A DNA stretch of 64,000 nt, taken from contig NZ_JAXIVS010000010.1 of the NCBI RefSeq assembly GCF_034259325.1, positions 338,827 through 402,826 of the forward strand, given 5' to 3'. This DNA comes from Hyalangium ruber. GTDB taxonomy: Bacteria > Myxococcota > Myxococcia > Myxococcales > Myxococcaceae. Under the pieces are notes generated by a model. It was given only the letters and a program-made list of their open reading frames with translations. It was not told where the DNA came from and did no database searches. Below are positions 8,399-17,937 of the stretch, one piece after another. The stretch's first letter is position 1, and the number at the start of each line of letters is the position of its first letter. The position numbers and the translations under genes are program-made.

Positions 8399-9814
8399 TC
8401 AGTGCAGCTCCGGCTCGCAGGGCAAGAGCACCGTGAAGGTGGCCCCCTGCCCGACCTGGGAGTCCACTTCGATGGTGCCCCGCATGGCCTCCACCAGCGT
8501 GCGGCTGATGTAGAGCCCCAGGCCCAGGCCGCCGTAGTGCTGCGTGGGCACCGCGCGCTCGAACTTGCGGAACAGCCGGCGCTGCGCCTCCGGGGCGATG
8601 CCGATGCCCTGGTCCTTCACCCGCAGCCGCACCCACGCGTCCTGCTTCTGGACGTGGACGTGGACGGGCTTTCCCGCCCCGTACTTGAGGGCGTTGGACA
8701 GCAGGTTGACCACCACCTGATCCAGGCGCAGGGCATCCCACCACCCTTGCGTCTCTCCCTCTACCTCCAGGCGCACCTCGCAGCCGGCGCGCGCGAAGTC
8801 CGGCTCGAGCCGCTCCAGCGCCTCGCGCACCAGCACCGCCAGGTCCGTCTTCTGGAAGTCCAGGTGCAGCCGCCCGCTGTCCAGCGACGTCACATCCAAC
8901 AGGCTGCTGTTGAGCACGTTGAGCCGCTGGAGCTGGCGCTCCATGGTCTGCAGCCGGCCTCCGAGCCGCTGCCCCAGCTCACCCTCGGTGCCCCCCACCG
9001 TCGACTTCACCAGCCCCAGCTGCAGCTTGAGCGAGGTGAGCGGCGTCTTGAGCTCATGCGAGGCCATGGAGAGGAACTCGTCCCGGGCGCGCACCGCGGC
9101 CAGCGCCTCCTGCTCGGCGCGCAGGCGCTCCTGGAGCGCCGCCTCGAGCGCGGCGGTGCGCTCGGCCACGCGCCGCTCGAGCTCCGCGTTGAGCTGGCGC
9201 AGCTCCGCCTTGGCCATCTTCAGCGAGGCGCTCTCCAGCACCTCCCACGCGCCCTCGCGCCGGGCCACCGCGAACTGGTGGTTGCGCACCACGTCCAGGA
9301 TTCCCACCGGCTCGCAGCGGTGCAGGCAGTAGCTGCACAGGGCGACGATCTGATGCTGGTGGAACGTCTGGTTCACCCGCTCCTCGTAGTCGGCGAAGTC
9401 CTTCCAGTCCTTCGCTTCGATCCAGAAGGTGTTGCCGGTGAGCCGCAGCCCCGAGCGCCCACGCGCCAGCGCCTGGTCCTTGTGTTCCAGCCACGCCTGG
9501 AGAATCCCGTCGGCATCCGTCCTGCCCGTGCGCAGGTACCACTCGCGGTAGTCGAGGATGTCGATGCGCCCTTGCTCGAGGTACTTCGCCAGGTCCGGCA
9601 CCGCGTTGCGCAGCGCCACCTTGGCGTCCTCGGCGCCGAAGGGCTCGGACGTCACCCACAGGCACTGCTCGTTGTTCTCGAGGCCCGCCTTGAAGAAGGG
9701 CACCAGCGAGTCCGCGAGGTCTTCCGGCGTCGCGTAGAAGTTGCAGAAGTGACTGCCCCACGGGATGTCACCAATCGCCGGAATTCCACTGGGTGTCATC
9801 GATAGCGTGTGCAA
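8399..9814 (-). CDS. MEDS-domain sensor histidine kinase
   Basis: 471 residues. The N-terminal MEDS domain (DcmR-type sensory, about 12-165) begins 'IPWGSHFCNFYATPEDL' and includes the typical 'FKAGLENNEQCLWVTSE'. A coiled coil (about 185-235) leads to HisKA with the phospho-acceptor in ASHELKTPL (His about 253) and a HATPase_c domain (N box VVNLLSNALKY, G1 DQGIGI, G2 GLGLGLYI). There is no membrane segment, so it is cytoplasmic. A TTG at 9814 has AGAGGAG at the right distance; a GTG at 9820 abuts that site and an ATG at 9799 is too far. It is monocistronic and no response regulator is adjacent. MEDS domains are thought to sense small organic molecules; the ligand here is unknown. Confidence 0.88.
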   Translation of the reverse strand: MHTLSMTPSGIPAIGDIPWGSHFCNFYATPEDLADSLVPFFKAGLENNEQCLWVTSEPFGAEDAKVALRNAVPDLAKYLEQGRIDILDYREWYLRTGRTDADGILQAWLEHKDQALARGRSGLRLTGNTFWIEAKDWKDFADYEERVNQTFHQHQIVALCSYCLHRCEPVGILDVVRNHQFAVARREGAWEVLESASLKMAKAELRQLNAELERRVAERTAALEAALQERLRAEQEALAAVRARDEFLSMASHELKTPLTSLKLQLGLVKSTVGGTEGELGQRLGGRLQTMERQLQRLNVLNSSLLDVTSLDSGRLHLDFQKTDLAVLVREALERLEPDFARAGCEVRLEVEGETQGWWDALRLDQVVVNLLSNALKYGAGKPVHVHVQKQDAWVRLRVKDQGIGIAPEAQRRLFRKFERAVPTQHYGGLGLGLYISRTLVEAMRGTIEVDSQVGQGATFTVLLPCEPELH

Positions 9815-10074
9815 GACCACTCCTCTTGAAGGTTCAGGGCGAGCGCCAGGGATTCGGGGGCTCGCAGCCTAGAGGCCCCACGAGCAGCCGAACAGCGCCT
9901 CTCTGGCTGGCGGGTCGGCTACTCACCAGTCGTTCTGAGCGTTCCCCCTCCAATGGACCGGTGGGATGTACGCAGGCGGAAGTCTGCTGGCCTGGGCACG
10001 CACATCGGTCCCTGGTTCAACACCAGCAGGCAGCCTCCGCATTCATCTCCCGGGCGATCAGGGGTGCGCTTCCC

Positions 10075-11436
10075 TCAGAGCGCGGCCTCCAGCCCCAGCC
10101 GCCCCTGCACCGCCGAGCCCAGGTAGACATTGCCCGTCACCCAGCCAGCGCTCTTGGCGTCCAGCTCGGCGTACACCGCCAGTCGGGGCAGTACGTCCAC
10201 GGCCAGTGCGAGGCTCCCGCCCCCGCCCAGCCGCGCACGGGTGTCCATGAAGCGACCGTCCGAGGGCTGGAGCCAGAGCCACCCTTCCGCTGACAGGTGG
10301 GCGGACACGGCCTGCGTCGGCACGGGCCAGCGCACGAGCCTCAGCTCCAGGCCGGGGAAGGCGCGCGTGCCGTTGAGGTAATGGTGGTAGGTGGCCCCCA
10401 CATTCCATCCGGCGAGGCTGGCGAGCAGGTGTCCGTCCACCACCTGTCCAAAGGAGGTGAGCTGGTGCGAGAGCGCGAAGCTCCAGCGGTCCTCCGGGCG
10501 GCCGGGCACGGGCAGGTGTCCCACGCCGAAGAGCTGGGGCGAGGCGAAGTTCAGCAGCGACAGCCAGCTCGCCCGCTTCAGGTAGGACCGCCCCTCGGGG
10601 GAGAGCTGGTCCGCGTATCGGTAGCGGTCGACGCCGATGCCCGAGGGGTGGACGCCCCGCTCGGCGTAGGGCTGGCGATCATTCTCCAGGTCGTAGATCC
10701 ACCCCGAGCAGTCGAGCCCGGTGAAGTCCCGCTCGGCGATGTCCACCTCCCGAACGTCGTCTCCCAGCGCATCCTCGGAGCGGGTGCCGACGCACAGGCG
10801 CAGGTACTGGAAGACACTGACCGCGTTGAGCCACAAGCGCGGCACGTCCCTGGCGGGGCTGCGCCGGTCATAGAAGATGTCCCGCTGCAGGCGCACGTTG
10901 CTGGCGACCTGGGCCTCCATGCCCGCGGCGGACAGGCGCACGAAGTCCTGGGGGTGCTGCTCCTTGATGAACGTCAGCCCCTCGTCGGAGACGTGCTTCA
11001 CGTAGATGAACTCGCTGAAGAGGCGCAGCTCGTACACCCCGTTGAAGCTGGAGACGCCGTGGCGGGAGAGCACCGCGCGGTGCCACTCCTCATGGAACCA
11101 GGCATCCCCTCCGGGCAGGACGGTGGCGCCCAGGAGCGCCCAGGTGAGCAGCAGCGGCACCTCGACGACGGGGCGAACCCAGGACCGGCTGTTCTGGCCG
11201 ATTCGCTCGCCCAGCAGATCGATGGCCCAGCTTCCACCTCCCATCACCAGCTCCTGCATGTCCGCGGCCTGTCGCATGGACGGCGCCCCGTGCCGGACAT
11301 TGAAGGGCACATCCACCAGCGACAGCCGGGGACGGAAGCGGCCACTTCGGGCCAGCGGGGCCGAGGGCTCCTCGGCCCGAGCGGCGAACGCGCCCAGCAG
11401 CACGCACAGCGACACCAGGACGCACGGGACTCGCAT
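10075..11436 (-). CDS. Exported membrane-associated protein with HExxH motif, unknown family
   Basis: 453 residues with a signal peptide (1-21, ending ARAEE). A hydrophobic segment (about 90-110, LLLTWALLGATVLPGG) leads directly into FHEEWHRAVL, an HExxH zinc-binding motif at residues 115-119. The C-terminal third has alternating aromatic/hydrophobic strands and ends with a beta-strand-like tail, as in outer-membrane or envelope proteins. I do not recognise the family. It could be a membrane-associated zinc metallopeptidase or a barrel with a fortuitous motif. It is divergent from the SIR2 gene with only 62 bp between starts, so the promoters must be close or shared. Functional linkage to that operon is possible but not shown. 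Confidence 0.7.
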   Translation of the reverse strand: MRVPCVLVSLCVLLGAFAARAEEPSAPLARSGRFRPRLSLVDVPFNVRHGAPSMRQAADMQELVMGGGSWAIDLLGERIGQNSRSWVRPVVEVPLLLTWALLGATVLPGGDAWFHEEWHRAVLSRHGVSSFNGVYELRLFSEFIYVKHVSDEGLTFIKEQHPQDFVRLSAAGMEAQVASNVRLQRDIFYDRRSPARDVPRLWLNAVSVFQYLRLCVGTRSEDALGDDVREVDIAERDFTGLDCSGWIYDLENDRQPYAERGVHPSGIGVDRYRYADQLSPEGRSYLKRASWLSLLNFASPQLFGVGHLPVPGRPEDRWSFALSHQLTSFGQVVDGHLLASLAGWNVGATYHHYLNGTRAFPGLELRLVRWPVPTQAVSAHLSAEGWLWLQPSDGRFMDTRARLGGGGSLALAVDVLPRLAVYAELDAKSAGWVTGNVYLGSAVQGRLGLEAAL

Positions 11437-11498
11437 TGGCCCTCCAGTCAGGCCCTTTCCGCTCCACTCCGGGTATCATCCTCCTTACGAGAGGCGCG

Positions 11499-13334
11499 AT
11501 GAACTTCCCGAAGGAGCTGGTCGAAGCCGTCCGCAAGGGTCAGGTCGTTCCATTCGTGGGTGCCGGCATCAGCATGGGCGTGAAGCGAGGGCTGTTCCCC
11601 TCGTGGATCCAACTGCTGGAGGGGCTCGCCGAGCGGCTGCGCGACGAGTCCATCCCCGAGGCCACCATCGCCGAGATGCGGCAGCGCATCGCCCAGGGCG
11701 ACTTCCTCACCGCCGCCGAAATGGCCTTCACGGAGCTGGGCGCCTACCGCTTCAACCGCTTCCTGCGCGAGCGCATCCGCCAGCGGCATCCGCCTGACGC
11801 GGACCTGTCCGTCATCCACGCCCTGTGGGAGCTGCGCCCGCCGGTGGTGATTACTCCCAACTATGACGACGTGCTCCTGTGGGCCCGCGCGGACGCCGAG
11901 GCCGTCTCCAACGACCAGGAGGACGAGCTGAACCTCATGGACGCCGAGGCCTCCCCGAACACGCCGCGCGTCTGGTACCTCCACGGCACCATCCACCGGC
12001 TGGCCACGCTGGTGCTGGCCGGCGCCGACTACAAGCGGCTCTACGGAGACACCGCGCAGCCAACCAGCTACTCGCAATACACCAACGCCCTGGTGCGCCT
12101 GCGCGCGTGGATCGGCTCCAAGCCCTTCCTTTATATGGGCTTCAGCTTCAGCGACCTGTACGTGCTCAAGCAGCTCGAGCACGTCATCGGCATCACCAAG
12201 GGCCGCCACGTGCCCAGCTTCGCGCTGATGAAGAAGGGGCAGATCGACCGGGGCGCGCTGTGGCCCCGCTACAACATCCAGCTCCTGGAATACGAGGACC
12301 ACGGCCCGCCGCTGGCCGCCTTCCTGCGCGGACTGGCGCGCGCCGCCTTCGGTCCGACGCCCGAGGCCACAGGCGGCGACGCCGGCGCGGGCCGACGCGG
12401 AGACCCGGGGCCCGTGCCACGCCCCGCGCTGGAGCAGGAGTACACGCGCATCCTCCAGCGTCAGCACCGGCTGGTGCTGCTGGCCCCCGAGGACGGCGGA
12501 GCCCGCTCGCTGGCGCGCCGCGTGGCGGAGCAGTACGGCGAGCGCGTCACCTGGCTGGCGCCGCCGAACCTGCCCGACTGCACCGAGGCCGACTACTGCC
12601 GCGCCCTGGCCCAGGACGACTCCGTCACCAGCTTCGACGCGCTGGTGGCGCACCTTCGGGCGAAGGCCGCGCGCCTGGGCCGCGAGCACCTCGTCGTCCT
12701 GCGCTACGAGTGGGGCCCCATCGAGCACCTGAAGGCGCTGGGCAGCACCCTGCGGCGGATGATGGACGAGCCCTCGGGGGTGCAGTTCCACTTCCTCATC
12801 GCGGGCGGTGAGCGCTCGGCGTGGATGCTGCACAACGTGCGCAACTTCTCCGTCTTCTCGGGCGCGCCCCAGCGCGAGGTGCCAGACCTCACGGTGGACG
12901 AGGTGCGCCAGTTCCTCCAGGCCGAAGGGCTGGAGGGGGCGCGCTGGGCCTCCAGCGTCCAAGAGGCCACGGGAGGCAACCTGGGGCTGCTCAAGGAGGC
13001 GCTGAGCAGCGACGGGCCGCTGGATGCCGACTCGGTGACGGGGAGGCTGGCGCGCAGTCCGGCGCTGCGGGGTGGGGTGCAGGAGTGCCTGCGCCGGGAC
13101 GAGCGCAACGGGTACGTGGGCGAGCGGAGCTGCCGCGCGGTGCTCGAGAAGCTCCTGTCCGGGCAGTCCGTGGAGCCGCTCGAGCCGCTGGACCACCAGG
13201 TGGAGTACCCGGAGGTGCGGCTGTACTTCGCGGGGCTGGTGCGCGCCGAGGCCTCGGGCAAGACGGTGCTCCGGTGCAAGGCGGTGGAGCTGGCCGCGCG
13301 CGAGGCGCTGGCGCGCAAGGACGTGCGTCCTTGA
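11499..13334 (+). CDS. SIR2-domain protein with degenerate ATPase-like C-terminus
   Basis: 611 residues, ATG with GAGAGG upstream; a 21-residue extension is unsupported. Residues 1-290 form a SIR2-like NAD-binding domain with its active-site motifs intact: GAGIS (21-25), TPNYDD (119-124, Asn121 and Asp123), the LHG catalytic His (His162) and GFSFSD near 214. It is therefore predicted to bind and probably hydrolyse NAD+. Residues 310-611 look like an NTPase module with no P-loop: 'VLLAPEDGGARSLARRV' stands where GPxGxGKS should be, and LVVLRYEWG where Walker B should be. The stop overlaps the TTG start of the WD40 protein (TTGA), implying coupled expression. SIR2 NADases are known abortive-infection effectors; this pairing is my inference. 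Confidence 0.88.
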   Translation: MNFPKELVEAVRKGQVVPFVGAGISMGVKRGLFPSWIQLLEGLAERLRDESIPEATIAEMRQRIAQGDFLTAAEMAFTELGAYRFNRFLRERIRQRHPPDADLSVIHALWELRPPVVITPNYDDVLLWARADAEAVSNDQEDELNLMDAEASPNTPRVWYLHGTIHRLATLVLAGADYKRLYGDTAQPTSYSQYTNALVRLRAWIGSKPFLYMGFSFSDLYVLKQLEHVIGITKGRHVPSFALMKKGQIDRGALWPRYNIQLLEYEDHGPPLAAFLRGLARAAFGPTPEATGGDAGAGRRGDPGPVPRPALEQEYTRILQRQHRLVLLAPEDGGARSLARRVAEQYGERVTWLAPPNLPDCTEADYCRALAQDDSVTSFDALVAHLRAKAARLGREHLVVLRYEWGPIEHLKALGSTLRRMMDEPSGVQFHFLIAGGERSAWMLHNVRNFSVFSGAPQREVPDLTVDEVRQFLQAEGLEGARWASSVQEATGGNLGLLKEALSSDGPLDADSVTGRLARSPALRGGVQECLRRDERNGYVGERSCRAVLEKLLSGQSVEPLEPLDHQVEYPEVRLYFAGLVRAEASGKTVLRCKAVELAAREALARKDVRP

Positions 13335-16300
13335 GCCGCTGGGCCCTTCTGCTCGGAGTCCTCGGGGTGCTGGCGGCCTCCGTTGGCCGCGCTCAGGAGG
13401 GCGCCGGGGCCGAGGTGCTCGTCCCCGGCGGAGAGCCCGAGTCCATCCTCCAGGGGACCGTGTGGGACCCGGTGAGCGGCGACCTCCATACGCTCTCCTT
13501 CAGCCCGGACGGACGCTGGCTGGCCACGGGCGGCGGGGACTGGACGGTGCGGCTGTGGGACGTGAGCACGGGCCGCGAGCGCTACCGCCTCGAGGGGCAC
13601 AAGGGCCCCGTGCATGCCGTGCGCTTCAGCCCCGACAGCCACACCCTGGCCTCGGGAGACAGCACCGGCATGGTGCGGCTGTGGGCGGTGGACACGGGCC
13701 GCGCGCTGCCCCAGCCCGAGGCAGGACATACCGGGCTGGTGAAGTCCCTGACCTTCACTCCGGATGGGCAGGTCCTGGCCTCGGGCGGCGGCGACATGAT
13801 GGTGCGGGTGTGGGACGTGAGCACCGGCCAACGTCGGGTGACGTGGAGGGCCAACGCGGAGCCGCTGCTGACCTTCTGCGACAACCGGCACCTGCTGGAC
13901 TCGAGCGGAGGCGATGCGCGCCCACGGGTCTGGGACGTGAAGACCGGGCAGGAGCTCCTCTCGAAGGAAGACCTCTCGAAGGTGGTACAGGCCTGCGACA
14001 CGCGGCTGGCCCCCGAGCCCGAGCGCCTGCCCCCCTCGCAGGCACAACAGAAGGTGGCGGCGAACGATGCCCAGGCGCTGAACCCGCTGGAGGGGCTCGT
14101 GGAGTCCCTGCGGGTCTACAGCCCGGGCCGGCAACTGCTGGCCACGGGTGGCAGCGACAACGCCGTGCGCCTGCGCGAGCCGGCCACGGGCCGCGAGCTG
14201 CGACGCATGCGCGGCCACACGACGCCCGTGCAGACCATGGCCTTCAGCCCAGACGGGCGCACCCTGGCCACGGGAGGCGGCGACAACACCGTGCGCCTGT
14301 GGGACGTGGCCACCGGGCTCGAGCGGCGGCGCCTGGAGGGCAACCAGCAGTCCGTCAACGCCCTGGCCTTCGAGCCACAAGGGGGCATACTCGTCTCGGG
14401 TGGCAGCGACGCGTTGCTCCACCGGTGGGACGTACGGGCGGGCCTCGAGCACGAGCGCCTGGATACGGCGGGAGGGCCCGTGCGCGCCATGGCCGTCAGC
14501 CCCCACGGGGACCTGGTGGCCTCGGGAGGAGAAGACGGAAGCGTCCTGGTGTGGAAGCCCGGCGCCGACCCTCAGCCGCGCCGCCTGGGAGTCCACGACG
14601 GCCCCGTGTTGAGCGTGGCCTTCAGCCCGGATGGACGGTTCCTGATCTCCGGCGGAGGCGACAAGACGCTCCGGCGGTGGGAACTCTCCTCGGACCCCTC
14701 GCCACCGCCCTGGACTCGGCCCAACGCCGTGCGGGCCGTGGCCTTCAGCCCGGATGGGCAACTGCTCGCGTGGGGCGAGGAGGACGGCAGCGTTCTCCTA
14801 TGGGAGTTCGGCACCGGCTACGCCAAGCACCGCCGCCTGGGCAGCCACAGCCGGCCCGTGTCTTCCCTGGCCTTCAGCCGCGACGGACAACTGCTGGCCT
14901 CCGGAGGCGGAGACACCCTGCGGCTGTGGGATGTCTCCACGGGCCGCGCGCAAGCCGTTCCCAAGGACGTGTCGGGCGCCGTGTGGGCCGTGGCCTTCCA
15001 CCCCAAGGAGAAACGGCTCCTGGCCTGGGGCGGAGGCGACAAGACAGTCCGCCTGTGGGACGTGGCGACGGGCCGCAAGCTGCCTCCTTTGAAGGGGCAC
15101 ACCCACGGGGTGACCTCCCTGGCCTTCAGCCCGGACGGCATCGGCCTTGCTTCGGGAGATGAGAGCGGCGTCATCCGCCTGTGGGCCCCGCAGGAGGACA
15201 TGCCCGAGCGGGGCCTGCTGCGCGCCGCCCGGCAGGGATGGCTGAGCCACCTGCCCGGCCAGCAGGTCCTCCGCCGGGATGACGGGAGCTTCCTGTCCCG
15301 TGTCCACGAGGACGGAACGCTCGACTCCGTCGCGCCGCCGCGTCCCGACCTGCCGCCACGGCTCTCCGTCACCGAGCACTACCTGCGCACGCTCCCGGGC
15401 GACTTCGGTGAGCCGGGCGAGCTGGTCCTCGCCGTCTCCAATGCCCCGGACGCGGGCCGGGCCTCTTGGATTCGCGTGGAGCCCATCGAACCAGTGCCCG
15501 GGCTGCGCCTCCTGCCCTCCGCGCCCCTGATGCGGCTGGAGCCGGGCGGCGCCGCGGAGCTTCGCGTCGGGCTGTCCTATCTCCAGGCCGAGAACACGCC
15601 CCTGCCGAAGGAGGCCAGGCTTCAACTGAAGCTCGTCCATGCCTTCGAGCCGGAGGTCCCCCTGGAGGCCATCCCGCTCCAGATCCGAACCCCCGAGCTG
15701 CTGCTGGAGGGAGCGCCTCAATTCGAGGGAGAGATCCTCAAGTTCTCCCTGCGCAACGGCGGCACGCAGGCGACCGGCAGGTTCACCGTGAACGTGCAAT
15801 TGCGGAAGGAGGGAGACAAGGAGAAGTCCTATCCGCTCCGCCCCGAGTCCTGCGAGAACCTGGAGCCGGGGCAGGAGGAGCCGTGCTCCATCTCCATCCG
15901 GCTGTCCGACAAGCAGTACGAGCTGAGCAAGGCCTCGCTCCAGCTCACCGCGAGCTACGAGCGGTGGCCGGGCACACGCCCCGGCCCCACCGCTCCCATC
16001 CAGGTGCCGCGCCACGCCACGTGGATGGCGGTGTTCGCGGTGGTGGCCATCGTCGGCCTGGGCGCGGTGGCCTTCGTGTACCACGATCGCGTCTACCGCA
16101 ACCCGATGGTGGTCCAGGCGGCGAAGTCGCCCTCGGTGCTCAAGGTCTACCCCCTGGCGAACATGGTGGCGGCGGACCACGCGCTGCGGCGCGCCCGGAA
16201 GCGCGACTCCACCATCACCGCCGCGGGGATCCCCGTCACGCGCTGGGAGCGCATGCTGCGTGGCGCCCAGGCACCTCACGAGGCGGCGGCGGCCTTCGCG

Positions 16301-17725
16301 GAGGCCACCGGCGCGCGGCTCGGCACCAGCATGGCCGCTCAGTCCTGGGCGCTGACCCTGCCGCCGCTGCGGCTGCGCTTCGCCCGGGACACGGCCGTCG
16401 TCATCATCGACGGCACCCGCCTGGAGTCCGGCGAGGCCGAGCGCCTCATGGGCGACGTCTTCCAGGAGGGCCGGGGCCCACGGCAGGTGCTGGTGCTGGA
16501 CCGCACGCAGACGCAGAACGCGCGCGAGGTGCTCCAGGGCGTGCCCCGCGTGAGCACGGTCGTCCTCTCCTCGGACCAACTGAGGGACCTGCTGCTGGCC
16601 GAGGAGCCCGTGCGACTCCTGGAGATCACCATCTCCGAGCAAGTGGCGGTCTCGGAGCTGTCGCCCTACCAGGTGGCGGGCGGGGTGAAGCTGGAGAACC
16701 TCTTCTTCGGCCGCGAGCGCGAGGTGCGCGCCATCGCGGACCGCTCGATGCGCAACTTCCTCGTGGTGGGCCAGCGGCAGATGGGCAAGAGCAGCCTGCT
16801 GCTGGCGGTGCTGCGGCGGCTCCAGGCGCGCGCGGACGTGGAGGCGCAGTACGTGGAGCTCGCCGACGCGGACCTGCACCGCCGGCTGGCCCGGGAGCGC
16901 GAGCTGGTGCCGGCGAGCGGTGCGCTGCCTCCCTTCGTGGAGGTGGCGGCGGGTGTCCCCTCGAAGCCTCGGGTGTGGCTGATCGACGAGGCGGACGACT
17001 TCATCGCCGCCGACGCGAAGGCGGGCTACCCGGTGCTGCAGGCGATGCGCGCGCTGGCGGAGGAGGGCCGGGCGTACTTCGTGCTGGCGGGCTTCTGGGA
17101 GCTGTACCGGGCGGTGGTGCTGGATGAGAAGCAGCCGCTGCGCAACTTCGGCGAGCACCTGCGGCTGGAGCCGCTGGACGCACGCGCGGCGCTGGCGCTC
17201 GTGACCGAGCCCATGGCGGCGCTGGGCCTGCAGTGGGACGCGCCCGCCACGCCCGAGTACCTGCTGGAGCAGGCGGGGCGGAGGGCCAACCTCCTGGTGC
17301 TGGCGTGCAAGGCGTTGGTGGAGTCGCTGCCACCCGACACGCACGAGCTGCGCCGCGAGCACCTGGAGCGCGTGCTGCGCGAGGACAAGGACCTGCGAGA
17401 CCAGGGGCGCCGCTGGCGCGGAGACCACCCGCTGCACCGGGCGGTGGTGCGACAGACATTGCTGCTCGGCCGCCCGACGCGCGAGGAGGTACGACAGGCT
17501 TTGAAGGCGCGCACGGCGGACATCCGCGCCACGGATTTCGATGAGGCGATGGACCACCGCGAGCTGAGCTACGTGCTGGTGCCGGATGGAGAGGGGCGCC
17601 TGTACTGCCCCGTACCGCTCATGCAGCGCTACATCGAATCCGAGCGCGGGCTGGAGGGAGGTCTGGCGGAGGACCTCGAGGACCTGCGCCGCCGAGGCCT
17701 CTCCGGCGTGCCTCCGCCGGTATGA
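13331..17725 (+). CDS. Membrane-spanning WD40-repeat / P-loop ATPase protein
   Basis: 1,464 residues starting with TTG at 13331, which overlaps the SIR2 stop. The reading frame stays open upstream into the SIR2 gene, but a signal peptide starts exactly here (SRWALLLGVLGVLAA, ending GRAQ). Residues 40-620 carry about 13 WD40 units (FSPDGxxLASGGGDxxVRLWDVxTG), enough for two propellers. An Ig-like region (about 690-890) precedes one transmembrane helix (898-919). The C-terminal part holds an ATPase: Walker A GQRQMGKS (1147-1154), Walker B VWLIDEADD (Asp1219, Glu1220), then a winged-helix-like tail. The predicted topology is propellers outside the inner membrane and ATPase inside. I recognise the modules but not the whole architecture. 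Confidence 0.88.
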   Translation: MSRWALLLGVLGVLAASVGRAQEGAGAEVLVPGGEPESILQGTVWDPVSGDLHTLSFSPDGRWLATGGGDWTVRLWDVSTGRERYRLEGHKGPVHAVRFSPDSHTLASGDSTGMVRLWAVDTGRALPQPEAGHTGLVKSLTFTPDGQVLASGGGDMMVRVWDVSTGQRRVTWRANAEPLLTFCDNRHLLDSSGGDARPRVWDVKTGQELLSKEDLSKVVQACDTRLAPEPERLPPSQAQQKVAANDAQALNPLEGLVESLRVYSPGRQLLATGGSDNAVRLREPATGRELRRMRGHTTPVQTMAFSPDGRTLATGGGDNTVRLWDVATGLERRRLEGNQQSVNALAFEPQGGILVSGGSDALLHRWDVRAGLEHERLDTAGGPVRAMAVSPHGDLVASGGEDGSVLVWKPGADPQPRRLGVHDGPVLSVAFSPDGRFLISGGGDKTLRRWELSSDPSPPPWTRPNAVRAVAFSPDGQLLAWGEEDGSVLLWEFGTGYAKHRRLGSHSRPVSSLAFSRDGQLLASGGGDTLRLWDVSTGRAQAVPKDVSGAVWAVAFHPKEKRLLAWGGGDKTVRLWDVATGRKLPPLKGHTHGVTSLAFSPDGIGLASGDESGVIRLWAPQEDMPERGLLRAARQGWLSHLPGQQVLRRDDGSFLSRVHEDGTLDSVAPPRPDLPPRLSVTEHYLRTLPGDFGEPGELVLAVSNAPDAGRASWIRVEPIEPVPGLRLLPSAPLMRLEPGGAAELRVGLSYLQAENTPLPKEARLQLKLVHAFEPEVPLEAIPLQIRTPELLLEGAPQFEGEILKFSLRNGGTQATGRFTVNVQLRKEGDKEKSYPLRPESCENLEPGQEEPCSISIRLSDKQYELSKASLQLTASYERWPGTRPGPTAPIQVPRHATWMAVFAVVAIVGLGAVAFVYHDRVYRNPMVVQAAKSPSVLKVYPLANMVAADHALRRARKRDSTITAAGIPVTRWERMLRGAQAPHEAAAAFAEATGARLGTSMAAQSWALTLPPLRLRFARDTAVVIIDGTRLESGEAERLMGDVFQEGRGPRQVLVLDRTQTQNAREVLQGVPRVSTVVLSSDQLRDLLLAEEPVRLLEITISEQVAVSELSPYQVAGGVKLENLFFGREREVRAIADRSMRNFLVVGQRQMGKSSLLLAVLRRLQARADVEAQYVELADADLHRRLARERELVPASGALPPFVEVAAGVPSKPRVWLIDEADDFIAADAKAGYPVLQAMRALAEEGRAYFVLAGFWELYRAVVLDEKQPLRNFGEHLRLEPLDARAALALVTEPMAALGLQWDAPATPEYLLEQAGRRANLLVLACKALVESLPPDTHELRREHLERVLREDKDLRDQGRRWRGDHPLHRAVVRQTLLLGRPTREEVRQALKARTADIRATDFDEAMDHRELSYVLVPDGEGRLYCPVPLMQRYIESERGLEGGLAEDLEDLRRRGLSGVPPPV

Positions 17726-17728
17726 AGA

Positions 17729-17750
17729 CAGCCGAGCAGGCAGTCGGCTG
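17729..17750 (+). terminator. Hairpin after the SIR2-WD40 operon
   Basis: A 7-bp stem CAGCCGA / TCGGCTG with an 8-base loop starts 3 bp past the stop of the WD40 gene. No T run follows, so its strength as a terminator is uncertain. Confidence 0.45.
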
Positions 17751-17804
17751 ATCAATCCCTCTCAGCCATTGCCTTTTCCAAGGCTCCGACATTTCAGGAC
17801 CACC

Positions 17805-17820
17805 CCTGTGCTCGCACAGG
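17805..17820. promoter_or_regulatory. Palindrome upstream of two-component operon
   Basis: A perfect palindrome CCTGTGC-TC-GCACAGG lies 118 bp upstream of the histidine kinase start. It is not followed by T residues, and its position suits an operator for a dimeric regulator. No promoter boxes were assigned. Confidence 0.35.
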
Positions 17821-17937
17821 ATTGTGAACCAACAGACAATCCTCTCCCCGTGTGGGTCATGGGGTGGGATTGACTCTCCTGGAGGATCAGGCGTAACGAT
17901 TGGAAACACAACATGGCTGCGTACCCGGGGGGGGACG

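Noticed and set aside
13490..15190. Repetitive DNA that might be CRISPR or a minisatellite
   Set aside because: The repeats are coding WD40 units of about 120-130 bp with variable spacing, not short identical repeats with spacers.
14798..17755. Minus-strand 985-codon open frame
   Set aside because: Antisense to the WD40-ATPase gene, with no motif and biased composition.
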